In this document: piece by piece, positions 16,858 to 24,166 of the stretch | Numbering within the stretch: the first letter of the stretch is position 1 | How the letters are laid out: each line of letters opens with the position of its first letter | Assembly (NCBI RefSeq): GCF_006546775.1 | Contig: NZ_VICE01000035.1 | Span: 1-35,665, forward strand | Direction: 5' to 3' | DNA length: 35,665 nt | From: Marilutibacter aestuarii | GTDB lineage: Bacteria > Pseudomonadota > Gammaproteobacteria > Xanthomonadales > Xanthomonadaceae | Program-made: the position numbers and the translations under genes | The notes under the pieces: model-generated | What the model was told of the DNA's origin: nothing | What the model saw: only the letters and a program-made list of their open reading frames with translations | Databases searched by the model: none

Positions 16858-17268
16858 CTACCGTGTGACGGGCTTTGCGGGCAATTCGCGGGGGCCGCCC
16901 GACCCGCCGGTGTGATCGGAGTCGCGGATTCGCTGGAGCGCGTGCGGGCAAAGGCGGGGAGCCATTCCCTGCGCCGCCGTCCAGTCGTGGCCTGTCGGAT
17001 CTGGCAGGGGGCGGATGGCAGTGGGCCGCCCTTCGGGGTCCATGGCGATCATCGTGAAGCCGCCGCGCGTCGCCAGCCGGTGCTCGCCGGTCAGCAGGTC
17101 TTCGGTATGCATGTCCACGGCGACCTGCATCGAGCCGCGGCCGGTGGATACGATGCGGGCGACAGGCCCCGTGCCTGGCCGCAGAACAAGGTGTCCAGGT
17201 GGTGGGTGTGGTCCGGGCACGATCTCGACCATGCGCGCTTCGGTCGGGAAGGTGTCGGCTACGGGCGG
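16858..17268 (-). pseudogene. Decayed acyl-CoA thioesterase (hotdog, YciA-like): frameshift plus internal deletion
   Basis: The reading frame from about 17268 begins VADTFPTEARMVEIV, like the start of YciA-type thioesterases. The next conserved block, expected as a DHTNHLGTLFGGQAL-type motif, appears only in another frame: DHTHHLDTLFCGQA, read after one extra G within CCCGGAC (about 17213-17215). The sequence then jumps directly to VARIVSTGRGSMQVAVDMHTEDLLTGEHRLATRG in the original frame; this is the second half of the hotdog fold, so about 55-60 residues around the central helix and dimer strand are missing. The C-terminal part (FTMIAMDPEGRPTAI) is recognisable. Both lesions would destroy the fold. 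Nothing else convincing lies in 17269-17529, apart from a hairpin at 17421-17442 without a T-tract. Confidence 0.72.
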
Positions 17269-17529
17269 GGTGGGGGCGTGGGCATGGAGGGCCCTTCCGC
17301 GATGCGTTCGCACCGGGATCGTTCGAGAAGGTGGGGCGCAATGGCGGGGCGGCATCCGTGCCGCCAGTCGAGCCATTGGAACAGGGGATGTTCCGTTTCC
17401 TTGGTGGCGTCCTGCCGCTGATGACGACGGTCCTGTCGTCATGGGCATCCCTGCAACGGGCGTCCTGCCCCGGACGGCATCCTGCCGCCGGCTGGCCCAC
17501 GTCAATGTGGCACCAGCGTCCCTATTACG

Positions 17530-18543
17530 TCAGAAAGTCGCGTCAAAGGCCACCTCTCCGCTGACGCCGACCTGGTACGCCGACACGCGGCGCTCGAAGA
17601 AGTTGGTCACTTCCTGCACGTCCTGCAGGTCCATGAAGCCGAACGGGTTGGTCGCGCCGAAGTGACGGGGCATGCCGAGCTGGGCCAGCCGCTGGTCGGC
17701 GCAGTACTCCAGGTACTGGCGCATGTCGCGGATCGAGAGCCCGACCACGCCGCCGGACAACACGTCCTCGGCGAAGCGCATTTCGCAGTCGACCGCCTCC
17801 TCGAGCATGGTGACCACCTGCTGTTGCAGTTCAGTGTCGAACAGCTCCGGCTCCTCCTTGCGGACGGTGTCGATGACCTCGAACGCGAACGCCATGTGGC
17901 AGCTCTCGTCGCGGAACACCCAGTTGGTGCCTGAGGCGAGCCCGTGCAGCAGGCCACGCGAGCGCAGGTAGTAGACGTAGGCGAAGGCGGCGAAGAAGAA
18001 CAGGCCTTCGATGCAGCAGGCGAAGCAGACCAGGTTGAGCAGGAAACGCCGGCGCTGGTCCAGCGTCTCGATCCGGCGCAGGTCCTGGATCGAGTCCATC
18101 CAGCGGAAACAGAAGTCGGCCTTGGCGCGGATGGACGGGATGTTCTCGACCGCGGCAAAGGCCTTCGCCCGGGCGACCGGGTCCGGCAGGTAGGTGTCGA
18201 GCAGGGTGAGGTAGAACTGCACGTGCAGCGCTTCCTCGTAGAGCTGGCGCGACAGGTACATCCGCGCCTCGGGCGCGTTGATGTGCTGGTACAGGTTCAG
18301 CACCAGGTTGTTGGCGACGATCGAGTCGCCGGTGGCGAAGAAGGCGACCAGGCGCTCGACCAGGTGCCGTTCGGCGGGACCGAACTTGTGCCTCAGGTCA
18401 TTGACGTCGAGCGAGAAGTCGACCTCTTCCACGGTCCAGGTGTTGCGGATCGCGTCGCGGTACATCTCGTAGAAGCGCGGGTAGCGCATCGGCCGCAGGG
18501 TCAGGTCGAAGCCCGGGTCGAGCAGGTGGCTGGCGGCGCTCAC
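17530..18543 (-). CDS. nrdB: Class Ia ribonucleoside-diphosphate reductase, beta subunit
   Basis: A 337-residue ferritin-like subunit that houses the di-iron centre and tyrosyl radical. First-shell pattern: Asp73 (GDSIVA), Glu104 and His107 (YEEALHVQFY), with Tyr111 four residues after the His, exactly the E-x2-H-x3-Y spacing of E. coli Y122; later CIEG and RDESCHMAF supply the remaining Glu/Glu/His ligands. The radical tyrosine is therefore present, unlike class Ic enzymes. The GTG start overlaps the nrdA stop (GTGA), and the N-terminus LLDPGFDLTLRPMRYP agrees with xanthomonad NrdB as I remember it. It is downstream of nrdA in one transcript. No clear intrinsic terminator follows. Confidence 0.96.
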   Translation of the reverse strand: MSAASHLLDPGFDLTLRPMRYPRFYEMYRDAIRNTWTVEEVDFSLDVNDLRHKFGPAERHLVERLVAFFATGDSIVANNLVLNLYQHINAPEARMYLSRQLYEEALHVQFYLTLLDTYLPDPVARAKAFAAVENIPSIRAKADFCFRWMDSIQDLRRIETLDQRRRFLLNLVCFACCIEGLFFFAAFAYVYYLRSRGLLHGLASGTNWVFRDESCHMAFAFEVIDTVRKEEPELFDTELQQQVVTMLEEAVDCEMRFAEDVLSGGVVGLSIRDMRQYLEYCADQRLAQLGMPRHFGATNPFGFMDLQDVQEVTNFFERRVSAYQVGVSGEVAFDATF

Positions 18544-21029
18544 TGGCAGGCCTCGCAGGATCCGGGGTTCTCGAGCGAACAGGCCACCGCGGCGGCCGGT
18601 GCGGTCGCGCCGACCGTCGACTTGGCGATCCGCGTCGCCGGGCGCGAGCGCAGGTAGTAGGTGGTCTTCAGGCCCTTCTTCCAGGCGTACATGTACATCG
18701 AGGAGAGCTGGCCGATGTTGGGACTCTCGATGAACAGGTTCAGCGACTGGCTCTGGTCGATGAAGGCACCGCGGTCGGCGGCCATGTCCACCAGCGAGCG
18801 CATCGGCAGTTCCCAGGCGGTGCGGTAGACCTGGCGCAGCGACCCGGGGATCTCCTCGATGCCCTGGATCGAACCCTCGGCCATCTTGATGCGGTCGCGC
18901 AGTTCGGGCGTCCAGTGGCCGAGCGCCTTGAGCTCCTCGACGAGGTAGCGGTTGACCACGATGAAGTCGCCCGACAGGGTCTCGCGCTTGAACAGATTGG
19001 ACACCTGCGGCTCGATGCACTCGTAGCAGCCGGCGATCGAGGCGATGGTGGCGGTCGGGGCGATCGCGACCAGCAGCGAGTTGCGCAGGCCATGGGCGAG
19101 GATGCGCGCGCGCAGGGCCTCCCAGCGTGACGCGTCCGCCGGTTCCACGCCCCAGGCCTGGAACTGGAACTCACCCTGCGAGGCGCGGGTGTCGGCGAAG
19201 CCTGGATGGCGCCCGCGCTCGATCGCCAGCTCGTTGGAGGCCGACAGCGCATGGAAGTAGATCGCCTCGGCGATCTCGCGCGAGAGTGCGCGCGCCGGCG
19301 CCGAATCGAACGGCAGGCGCAGCTTGAAGAAGACGTCCTGCAGGCCCATCACGCCGAGTCCCACGGGCCGCCACTTCAGGTTGGCGCGGCGCGCGGTCTC
19401 GATCGGATAGAAGTTCAGGTCGATCACCCGGTCGAGCTGGCGCACGGCCAGGCGCACGGTTTCGGCCAGGCGGTCGAAGTCGAAGCGGCCGGCCTGGCCA
19501 TGGACCGGTCCTTCCTCGAACAGTTCGACGTGGTGGGCGAGGTTGATCGATCCCAGGTTGCACACCGCGGTCTCCTCCTGCGAGGTGACCTCCAGGATCT
19601 CCGTGCACAGGTTGGACAGGTGGACGACGTTGCCTTCGCGCAGGGTCTGGTTGCAGGCGCGGTTGGACTTGTCCTTGAAGTTCATCCAGCCGTTGCCGGT
19701 CTGGGCCAGGGTGCGCATCATCCGCGCGTAGAGCTCGCGCGCGCGGACCTGCCTGCGCGCGAGTCCCGCCGCCTCGGCGGCGCGATACGCGGTGTCGAAC
19801 GCTTCGCCCCAGAGGTCGGTCAACTGCGGCACCGTGTGCGGGTCGAACAGCGACCACTCCCCGTCGGCCTCGACCCGGCGCATGAACTCGTCGGGGATCC
19901 AGTTGGCCAAGTTGAGGTTGTGCGTGCGCCGGGCCTCGTCGCCGGTGTTGTCGCGCAGCTCGAGGAAGGCCTCCACGTCGGCATGCCAGGGCTCCAGGTA
20001 AACGCAGGCCGCGCCCTTGCGCTTGCCGCCCTGGTTGACCGCCGCCACCGAGGCGTCGAGCGTCTTCAGCCAGGGCACGATGCCGTTGCTGAGGCCGTTC
20101 GTGCTGCGGATCAGCGAGCCGTGGGCGCGTATGCGGGAATAGCTCAGGCCGATGCCGCCGCTGAACTTGCTCAGCTTGGCCACGTCCATGTAACGCTTGT
20201 AGATGCCTTCGAGCGAATCCTCCGGCGAGTCGAGCAGGAAGCAGCTCGACAGCTGCTCGTGCGTGGTGCCGGCGTTGAACAGGGTCGGCGATGACGGGAT
20301 GTAGTCCAGCTGCGCCATCCGCCGGTACAGCGCCAGCGCGTCGCCGACGTCCTCGCTCAGGGCACAGGCGATGCGCAGGAAGAACTGCTGGGGCGTCTCG
20401 ATCACCGTGCGCGCGGTCGGGTGGCGCAGCAGGTAGCGATCGTAGAGGGTGCGCAGGCCGAAGTAGTCGAAGCCCTGGTTGAGGCTGTTGTCGATGGCGT
20501 CGTTCAACTTGCGCGCGTTGGCCTGCACGAAGCCGAGCAGGCGCGCGTTGATCACGCCAAGCTCGTGCCCGCGCTGTACCGACTGCGAGAACGCATTGAT
20601 GTCGATCGCGGCGACCTCCTTCTCGATCACGCCGGCCAGCAGGCGCGCGGCGAGGCGGCCGTACTCGGGTTCCTTGGCGGTGAGCAGGGCGGCAGTGCGG
20701 ATGGAGAGCTCGTCCAGTTCCCGGGTGCTCGCCCCGTCGTACAGGCCGGAGATCGTGCGCGTGGCCACGCGCATCGGATCGATCGCATGCAGGCCCTCGG
20801 CGCAGCGGGTGATCGCACGGACGATCTTGTTGAGGTCCACGGGCTCGCGGCCGCCGTTGCGCTTGGTGACGCTCATGCTGAGCGCGCTGGCGGGCGGGGT
20901 GAGGGCGAAGCCGGCGGTCGCGGAAGGCGCTGCGGACGGCGACGGGACGGGATCGGGATGGACGTCGGATCCGGGCCCTTCCGCGGCGGGGTTCGCGGGG
21001 GTGGCGGCGTCGAGGCTGTCGGTGGTCAT
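18540..21029 (-). CDS. nrdA: Class Ia ribonucleoside-diphosphate reductase, alpha subunit
   Basis: An 829-residue catalytic subunit that reduces ribonucleoside diphosphates. Order of features: a low-complexity Pro/Ala-rich leader (about 1-50), an ATP-cone beginning near SMSVTKRNGGREPVDLNKI (allosteric activity site), SSCFLLD with the first redox cysteine, SNLCTEI with the thiyl-radical cysteine flanked by Asn and Glu, VCNLGSINL with the second redox cysteine, and the C-terminal pair CEAC (Cys825 and Cys828) that relays electrons from thioredoxin or glutaredoxin. The start ATG 21029 has GGAG just upstream; an upstream in-frame extension to 21149 would lie within the leader and is not conserved-looking. 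Expression is probably controlled by the B12 riboswitch and the NrdR-type boxes further upstream. Confidence 0.97.
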   Translation of the reverse strand: MTTDSLDAATPANPAAEGPGSDVHPDPVPSPSAAPSATAGFALTPPASALSMSVTKRNGGREPVDLNKIVRAITRCAEGLHAIDPMRVATRTISGLYDGASTRELDELSIRTAALLTAKEPEYGRLAARLLAGVIEKEVAAIDINAFSQSVQRGHELGVINARLLGFVQANARKLNDAIDNSLNQGFDYFGLRTLYDRYLLRHPTARTVIETPQQFFLRIACALSEDVGDALALYRRMAQLDYIPSSPTLFNAGTTHEQLSSCFLLDSPEDSLEGIYKRYMDVAKLSKFSGGIGLSYSRIRAHGSLIRSTNGLSNGIVPWLKTLDASVAAVNQGGKRKGAACVYLEPWHADVEAFLELRDNTGDEARRTHNLNLANWIPDEFMRRVEADGEWSLFDPHTVPQLTDLWGEAFDTAYRAAEAAGLARRQVRARELYARMMRTLAQTGNGWMNFKDKSNRACNQTLREGNVVHLSNLCTEILEVTSQEETAVCNLGSINLAHHVELFEEGPVHGQAGRFDFDRLAETVRLAVRQLDRVIDLNFYPIETARRANLKWRPVGLGVMGLQDVFFKLRLPFDSAPARALSREIAEAIYFHALSASNELAIERGRHPGFADTRASQGEFQFQAWGVEPADASRWEALRARILAHGLRNSLLVAIAPTATIASIAGCYECIEPQVSNLFKRETLSGDFIVVNRYLVEELKALGHWTPELRDRIKMAEGSIQGIEEIPGSLRQVYRTAWELPMRSLVDMAADRGAFIDQSQSLNLFIESPNIGQLSSMYMYAWKKGLKTTYYLRSRPATRIAKSTVGATAPAAAVACSLENPGSCEACQ

Positions 21030-21254
21030 GGGTGGCTCCAGTGCAGGGCGCACGGGTCGCCGCCCCTCCCTCGGGGACGGCGCACGGGAGGCGATGGGAT
21101 CGACGCGACGGCATCGATCCCGCCACGCCCCCGCGGGCGCGGAATCCACAGGATGGAGGCGGGGTGTCGCGCAGGCCGAGACGGCTGCGAGGGGCCGGCG
21201 ACCGCCGGCCGACCGGCGGCCCGCTGCAAGGAGCGGTCCGCCGCGACACCGACC

Positions 21255-21306
21255 GTCTCCCCCCGGAGACTCCCTGGCCGGTCACCGCGCGGTGTGCATC
21301 GCGCGG
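21255..21306 (-). other. Two GC-rich hairpins directly after the B12 aptamer (candidate expression platform)
   Basis: Reading leftward from the aptamer, CCGCGCG/CGCGCGG (arms 21300-21306 and 21285-21291, 8-nt loop) is followed by GTCTCC-GGGG-GGAGAC (21255-21270). Neither has a U-run. The remaining leader down to nrdA also holds a 7-bp inverted repeat, GGATCGA/TCGATCC (21097-21103 and 21114-21120). These could couple ligand binding to Rho access or to ribosome binding; that is inference. Confidence 0.4.
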
Positions 21307-21308
21307 CT

Positions 21309-21575
21309 GTCGGCAGGTCTTCGGGCTCTGGACGGGAGCGGGCGCGGAGGGCGGGTGGTGGGTCGGGCCGGGCAGGGCCTACGTCCCGGGTTCCACGCCG
21401 CGTTGTTCGCGTCCGGCTCGGCCTACTGTCCGTCGCTTCCCGGGGAGGTTCCCCAGTGCCATGACGGAGTTCGTTTCCACTACCGCTGCGGGGCAGCGCC
21501 GGCCTTGGGGGTCATGGACCCGCCGCACCGGACTTCCCTTTTAAGCCGTTCCCGCGCAAGCGGGGCGGCACCGAC
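21309..21575 (-). promoter_or_regulatory. Cobalamin (B12) riboswitch upstream of nrdAB
   Basis: Read on the minus strand, the leader contains in order: the 5' P1 arm GTCGG (21575-21571), TTAAAAGGGAA followed by GTCCGGTG (about 21544-21526; consensus AGGGAA..GGTG), GCTGCCCCGCAGCGGTA, GGCACTGGG and CCCCGGGAAG, and finally a perfect B12 box AGCCCGAAGACCTGCC (21327-21312). The 3' arm CCGAC (21313-21309) pairs with the 5' arm, closing P1. This is the complete conserved core of a cobalamin aptamer. It lies in the nrdAB leader about 280 nt before the nrdA ATG. B12 binding would be expected to lower expression of this oxygen-dependent reductase when a B12-dependent alternative is usable, as described for Streptomyces nrdAB. 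Confidence 0.95.
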
Positions 21576-21577
21576 GG

Positions 21578-21624
21578 GCACAACATAACCTGTTTTTCCA
21601 GCTCGTCAACACCATATCTTGTGT
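21578..21624. promoter_or_regulatory. Tandem NrdR-type boxes overlapping the nrdAB promoter
   Basis: Box 1, ACACCATATCTTGTGT (21609-21624), matches the NrdR consensus ACACwATATmTwGTGT at 15 of 16 positions and touches the -35. Box 2, read leftward as ACAGGTTATGTTGTGC (21593-21578), matches 11 of 16 and covers the -10. Fifteen bases lie between them, giving 31 bp centre to centre, the spacing known for NrdR box pairs. NrdR represses RNR operons in response to ATP/dATP. No nrdR gene is in this window. Confidence 0.7.
21582..21609 (-). promoter_or_regulatory. nrdAB promoter
   Basis: On the minus strand TTGACG (21609-21604) is separated by 16 nt from TATGTT (21587-21582). A start about 7 nt downstream falls near 21575, exactly where the riboswitch P1 stem begins, which supports the assignment. 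Confidence 0.65.
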
Positions 21625-21742
21625 TGCTGGCCGGAAAGGTCGCTGCGACGGCATTTGCCGGCGCGGGCCGGGCACCGGACAATGGCGGCCCCTGCGCCGG
21701 CCACTGCCGCCGCCTCCGCCCACCCGACCCGGAAGCCTCCCC

Positions 21743-22918
21743 ATGTCCATCCTCCGCATGACCGACCTCGACCTTGCCGGCAAGCGCGTGCTGATCCGCG
21801 AAGACCTCAACGTGCCGATCGCCGACGGCCGGATCACGTCCGAGCAGCGCATCACCGCCGCGCTGCCGACGATCAGGCTGGCGTTGGAGAAGGGCGCGGC
21901 GGTCATGGTGACCTCCCACCGCGGTCGTCCGACCGAGGGCGAATGGAGCGAGGCCGACTCGCTGGCGCCGGTCGCCGCGCGCCTGTCCGGACTGCTCGGG
22001 ATCGACGTGCCGCTGCTGCGCGACTGGGTCGATGGCGTGGAGGTGGCGCCGGGGCAGGTGGTCCTGCTCGAGAACTGCCGCATGAACGTCGGCGAGAAGG
22101 CTGATGACGAGGCCTTGTCGAAGAAGTACGCGGCGTTGTGCGATGTGTTCGTGATGGACGCCTTCGGCACCGCCCACCGGGCGCAGGCCTCCACTCACGG
22201 CGTGATCCGCGCGGCCGCGGTCGCGGCAGGCGGCCCGCTGCTGATGGCCGAACTGGATGCGCTGGGCAAGGCGCTCGACGCACCCGCGCGCCCGCTGCTG
22301 GCGATCGTCGCCGGTTCAAAGGTCAGCACCAAGCTCGAACTGCTTGGCTCGCTGGTGTCCAAGGTCGACCAACTGATCGTGGGCGGCGGCATCGCCAACA
22401 CCTTCATCGCGGCGATGGGCCACGGCGTCGGCAAGTCGCTGGTCGAGATGGACCTGGTCGATACCGCCAGGAAGATCATCGCCGATGCCCAGGCGCGTGG
22501 TGCCAGCATCCCGCTTCCGACCGACGTGGTGGTGGCGCCGGCGTTCGCCGCCGACGCCCCGGCGACGGTCAAGCCGGTGGACCAGGTGGGCGCGGACGAC
22601 ATGATCCTCGACATCGGGCCGGAGACCGCGAAGGCCTACGCCGAACTGATCGCGAAGGCCGGCACGGTGGTCTGGAACGGTCCGGTCGGCGTGTTCGAGT
22701 TCGATGCCTTCGGCAAGGGCACCGAGGCGCTGGCGCGTGCGATCGCCGCCAGCCCGGCGTTCTCGATCGCCGGCGGCGGCGACACCCTGGCCGCGGTCGA
22801 CAAGTACGGCATTGCCGACCAGGTCGGCTACATCTCCACCGGCGGCGGCGCGTTCCTGGAGTTCCTGGAAGGCAAGGAACTGCCGGCGGTCGCGGCCCTC
22901 AAGGCCCGCGCGAGCTGA
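21743..22918 (+). CDS. pgk: Phosphoglycerate kinase
   Basis: A 391-residue two-domain cytoplasmic kinase interconverting 1,3-bisphosphoglycerate and ADP with 3-phosphoglycerate and ATP. Typical landmarks: [12 protein letters not shown] near residues 15-26, SHRGRP (about 58-63), [11 protein letters not shown] (the usual family sequence is LENxRF), [44 protein letters not shown], and the terminal GGGDTLAA and STGGGAFLE nucleotide-binding loops. The length is normal. It diverges from nrdAB; the roughly 120 nt to the NrdR boxes contain GGACAATGGCG (GACAAT at 21678-21683) as a possible -10. Its stop overlaps the start of a HAD phosphatase gene (TGATG), so the two are coupled. Confidence 0.97.
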   Translation: MSILRMTDLDLAGKRVLIREDLNVPIADGRITSEQRITAALPTIRLALEKGAAVMVTSHRGRPTEGEWSEADSLAPVAARLSGLLGIDVPLLRDWVDGVEVAPGQVVLLENCRMNVGEKADDEALSKKYAALCDVFVMDAFGTAHRAQASTHGVIRAAAVAAGGPLLMAELDALGKALDAPARPLLAIVAGSKVSTKLELLGSLVSKVDQLIVGGGIANTFIAAMGHGVGKSLVEMDLVDTARKIIADAQARGASIPLPTDVVVAPAFAADAPATVKPVDQVGADDMILDIGPETAKAYAELIAKAGTVVWNGPVGVFEFDAFGKGTEALARAIAASPAFSIAGGGDTLAAVDKYGIADQVGYISTGGGAFLEFLEGKELPAVAALKARAS

Positions 22919-23574
22919 TGCGCGACGCGGCAGGGGCGCCGGCCACGCTGTTCTTCGACCTCGACGGCACGCTGATCGACTCGGCGGTCGGCATCACCCG
23001 CTGCGTCGCCCACGCCTTCGCGCGGATGGGCCTGGAGGCGCCGCCCGAGGCCGAACTGCGGGGCTGGATCGGCCCGTCGCTGCGCACCAGCTTCGGTCCG
23101 GTCCTGGTGGATCCCGAACGGGTGGAGGCCGCGGTGGAGCACTACCGCGAGCGCTTCGACCGGGTCGGCTGGACCGAGCACGAGGTGTACCCGGGCATCG
23201 CGGACGTCGTCGAGACCCTGCACGGCCGCGGGCATCGCCTGGCCGTGGTCACCGCCAAGAACGAAGGACATGCGCGGCGGATCGTCGCCCACCTGCCCTT
23301 CGGCGAACGCTTCGTCGACGTCGTCGGCGCCACGCCCTGTGGCGCACGCAGCGAGAAGCCGCAACTGGTCGCCGAGGCCCTGTCGCGGCTCGGACTCGCG
23401 GCCGAGGCCTGCGTGATGATCGGCGACCGGCGGATGGATATCGAAGGCGCGCGCCACCATGGCCTGCGCAACGTCGGCGTGCTCTGGGGCTTCGGTGGCG
23501 AGGCGGAGCTGGTGGCAGCGGGTGCGGAACGCATCGCCGATGCACCGGCTGCCCTGCTGCGCATGCTCGCCTAG
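22918..23574 (+). CDS. HAD-superfamily hydrolase, phosphoglycolate phosphatase-like
   Basis: A 218-residue HAD subfamily I phosphatase. Motif I FFDLDGTLIDS (nucleophile and acid Asp at about 13 and 15), a C1-type helical cap (residues about 20-85), motif II VVTAKN, motif III Lys in SEKPQL, and motif IV IGDRRMDIEGAR are all intact. The pattern fits Gph/PGPase-like enzymes; the substrate could be phosphoglycolate or another small phosphate ester. The ATG overlaps the pgk stop by one base, so translation is likely coupled, which might place it in damage control near glycolytic intermediates (inference). It ends in TAG within CTAG, shared with the convergent GNAT gene. Confidence 0.88.
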   Translation: MRDAAGAPATLFFDLDGTLIDSAVGITRCVAHAFARMGLEAPPEAELRGWIGPSLRTSFGPVLVDPERVEAAVEHYRERFDRVGWTEHEVYPGIADVVETLHGRGHRLAVVTAKNEGHARRIVAHLPFGERFVDVVGATPCGARSEKPQLVAEALSRLGLAAEACVMIGDRRMDIEGARHHGLRNVGVLWGFGGEAELVAAGAERIADAPAALLRMLA

Positions 23575-24143
23575 CCCGGCCGCGCCGATTTCCAGTCGCG
23601 CGCGAGCAGGCCGTAGAGCGAGGTATCGCAGGTCTCGCCGGCGATCTCCCAGCGTTCGCGCAGGCGACCTTCGTGGACGAAGCCCAGGCGTTCGGCGAGG
23701 CGGCACGAGCCGGCGTTGCGTGGATCGATGTCGGCCTCGATCCGGCGCAGGCCGAGTGCCGCGAACGCATGGTCGAGGGCGAGCGTCGTCGCCTCCGTCG
23801 CCAGGCCGCGGCCCCACGAAGCCGTCTCCAGCATGTAGCCGATGTCGGCCAGCCGCTGCGCGGCGTTGATGTGGAACAGGGCGACGCTGCCCAGCAGGCG
23901 ATCGTCGTCGCGCGCGGCGATGGCCCAGCAGACCTGCCGGTCGGGCGCGTTGTGGTGCCGGCTGGATTCGAACCTGTCGCGGGCCTGGTCCGGATGCGTC
24001 CACGCGGGGTGGCTGCCGTAGCGCATCGCCACGGGGTCGGCACGCAGGGCGAAGAACGCCGGCAGGTCGTCGTCGCGGTAAGGTCGCAGGCGGATGCGGG
24101 CGCCTTCCAGGACAGGGGGCTGGTACGCGGGTGGGGACGTCAT
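23571..24143 (-). CDS. GNAT acetyltransferase (RimJ/RimL-like)
   Basis: A 190-residue member of the RimJ/RimL group of GNAT N-acetyltransferases. The start of the fold, ARIRLRPYRDDDLPAFFAL, the central IGYMLETASWGRGLATEAT acetyl-CoA loop (consensus Q/RxxGxG/A becomes WGRGLATEA), ALGLRRIEADIDPRNAGSCRLAERLGF, and a final SLYGLLARDW are characteristic. The ATG at 24143 has AGGA about 8 nt upstream. Its stop overlaps the convergent HAD gene by 4 nt (CTAG). It follows the AtoE-like gene on the same strand after a 23-nt gap and may be co-transcribed with it. The acceptor (ribosomal protein N-terminus or a small molecule) is unknown. Confidence 0.92.
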   Translation of the reverse strand: MTSPPAYQPPVLEGARIRLRPYRDDDLPAFFALRADPVAMRYGSHPAWTHPDQARDRFESSRHHNAPDRQVCWAIAARDDDRLLGSVALFHINAAQRLADIGYMLETASWGRGLATEATTLALDHAFAALGLRRIEADIDPRNAGSCRLAERLGFVHEGRLRERWEIAGETCDTSLYGLLARDWKSARPG

Positions 24144-24166
24144 CGGTGCGTTCCTGTGTCGATGGG

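Noticed and set aside
17421-17442. ATGACGAC/GTCGTCAT hairpin as nrdB terminator
   Set aside because: The 8-bp stem is real, but no T-tract follows on the minus strand and it is about 90 nt past the stop, so an intrinsic terminator is not supported.
19171-21285. 704-residue minus-strand frame overlapping nrdA
   Set aside because: It is an off-frame reading of the nrdA region, Arg/Pro/Gly-rich, while the nrdA frame carries all catalytic motifs. It also runs into the leader.
20479-21588. Plus-strand frames across the nrd leader
   Set aside because: They cross the riboswitch, which explains the conservation of this stretch as RNA on the opposite strand. The predicted proteins are low-complexity.
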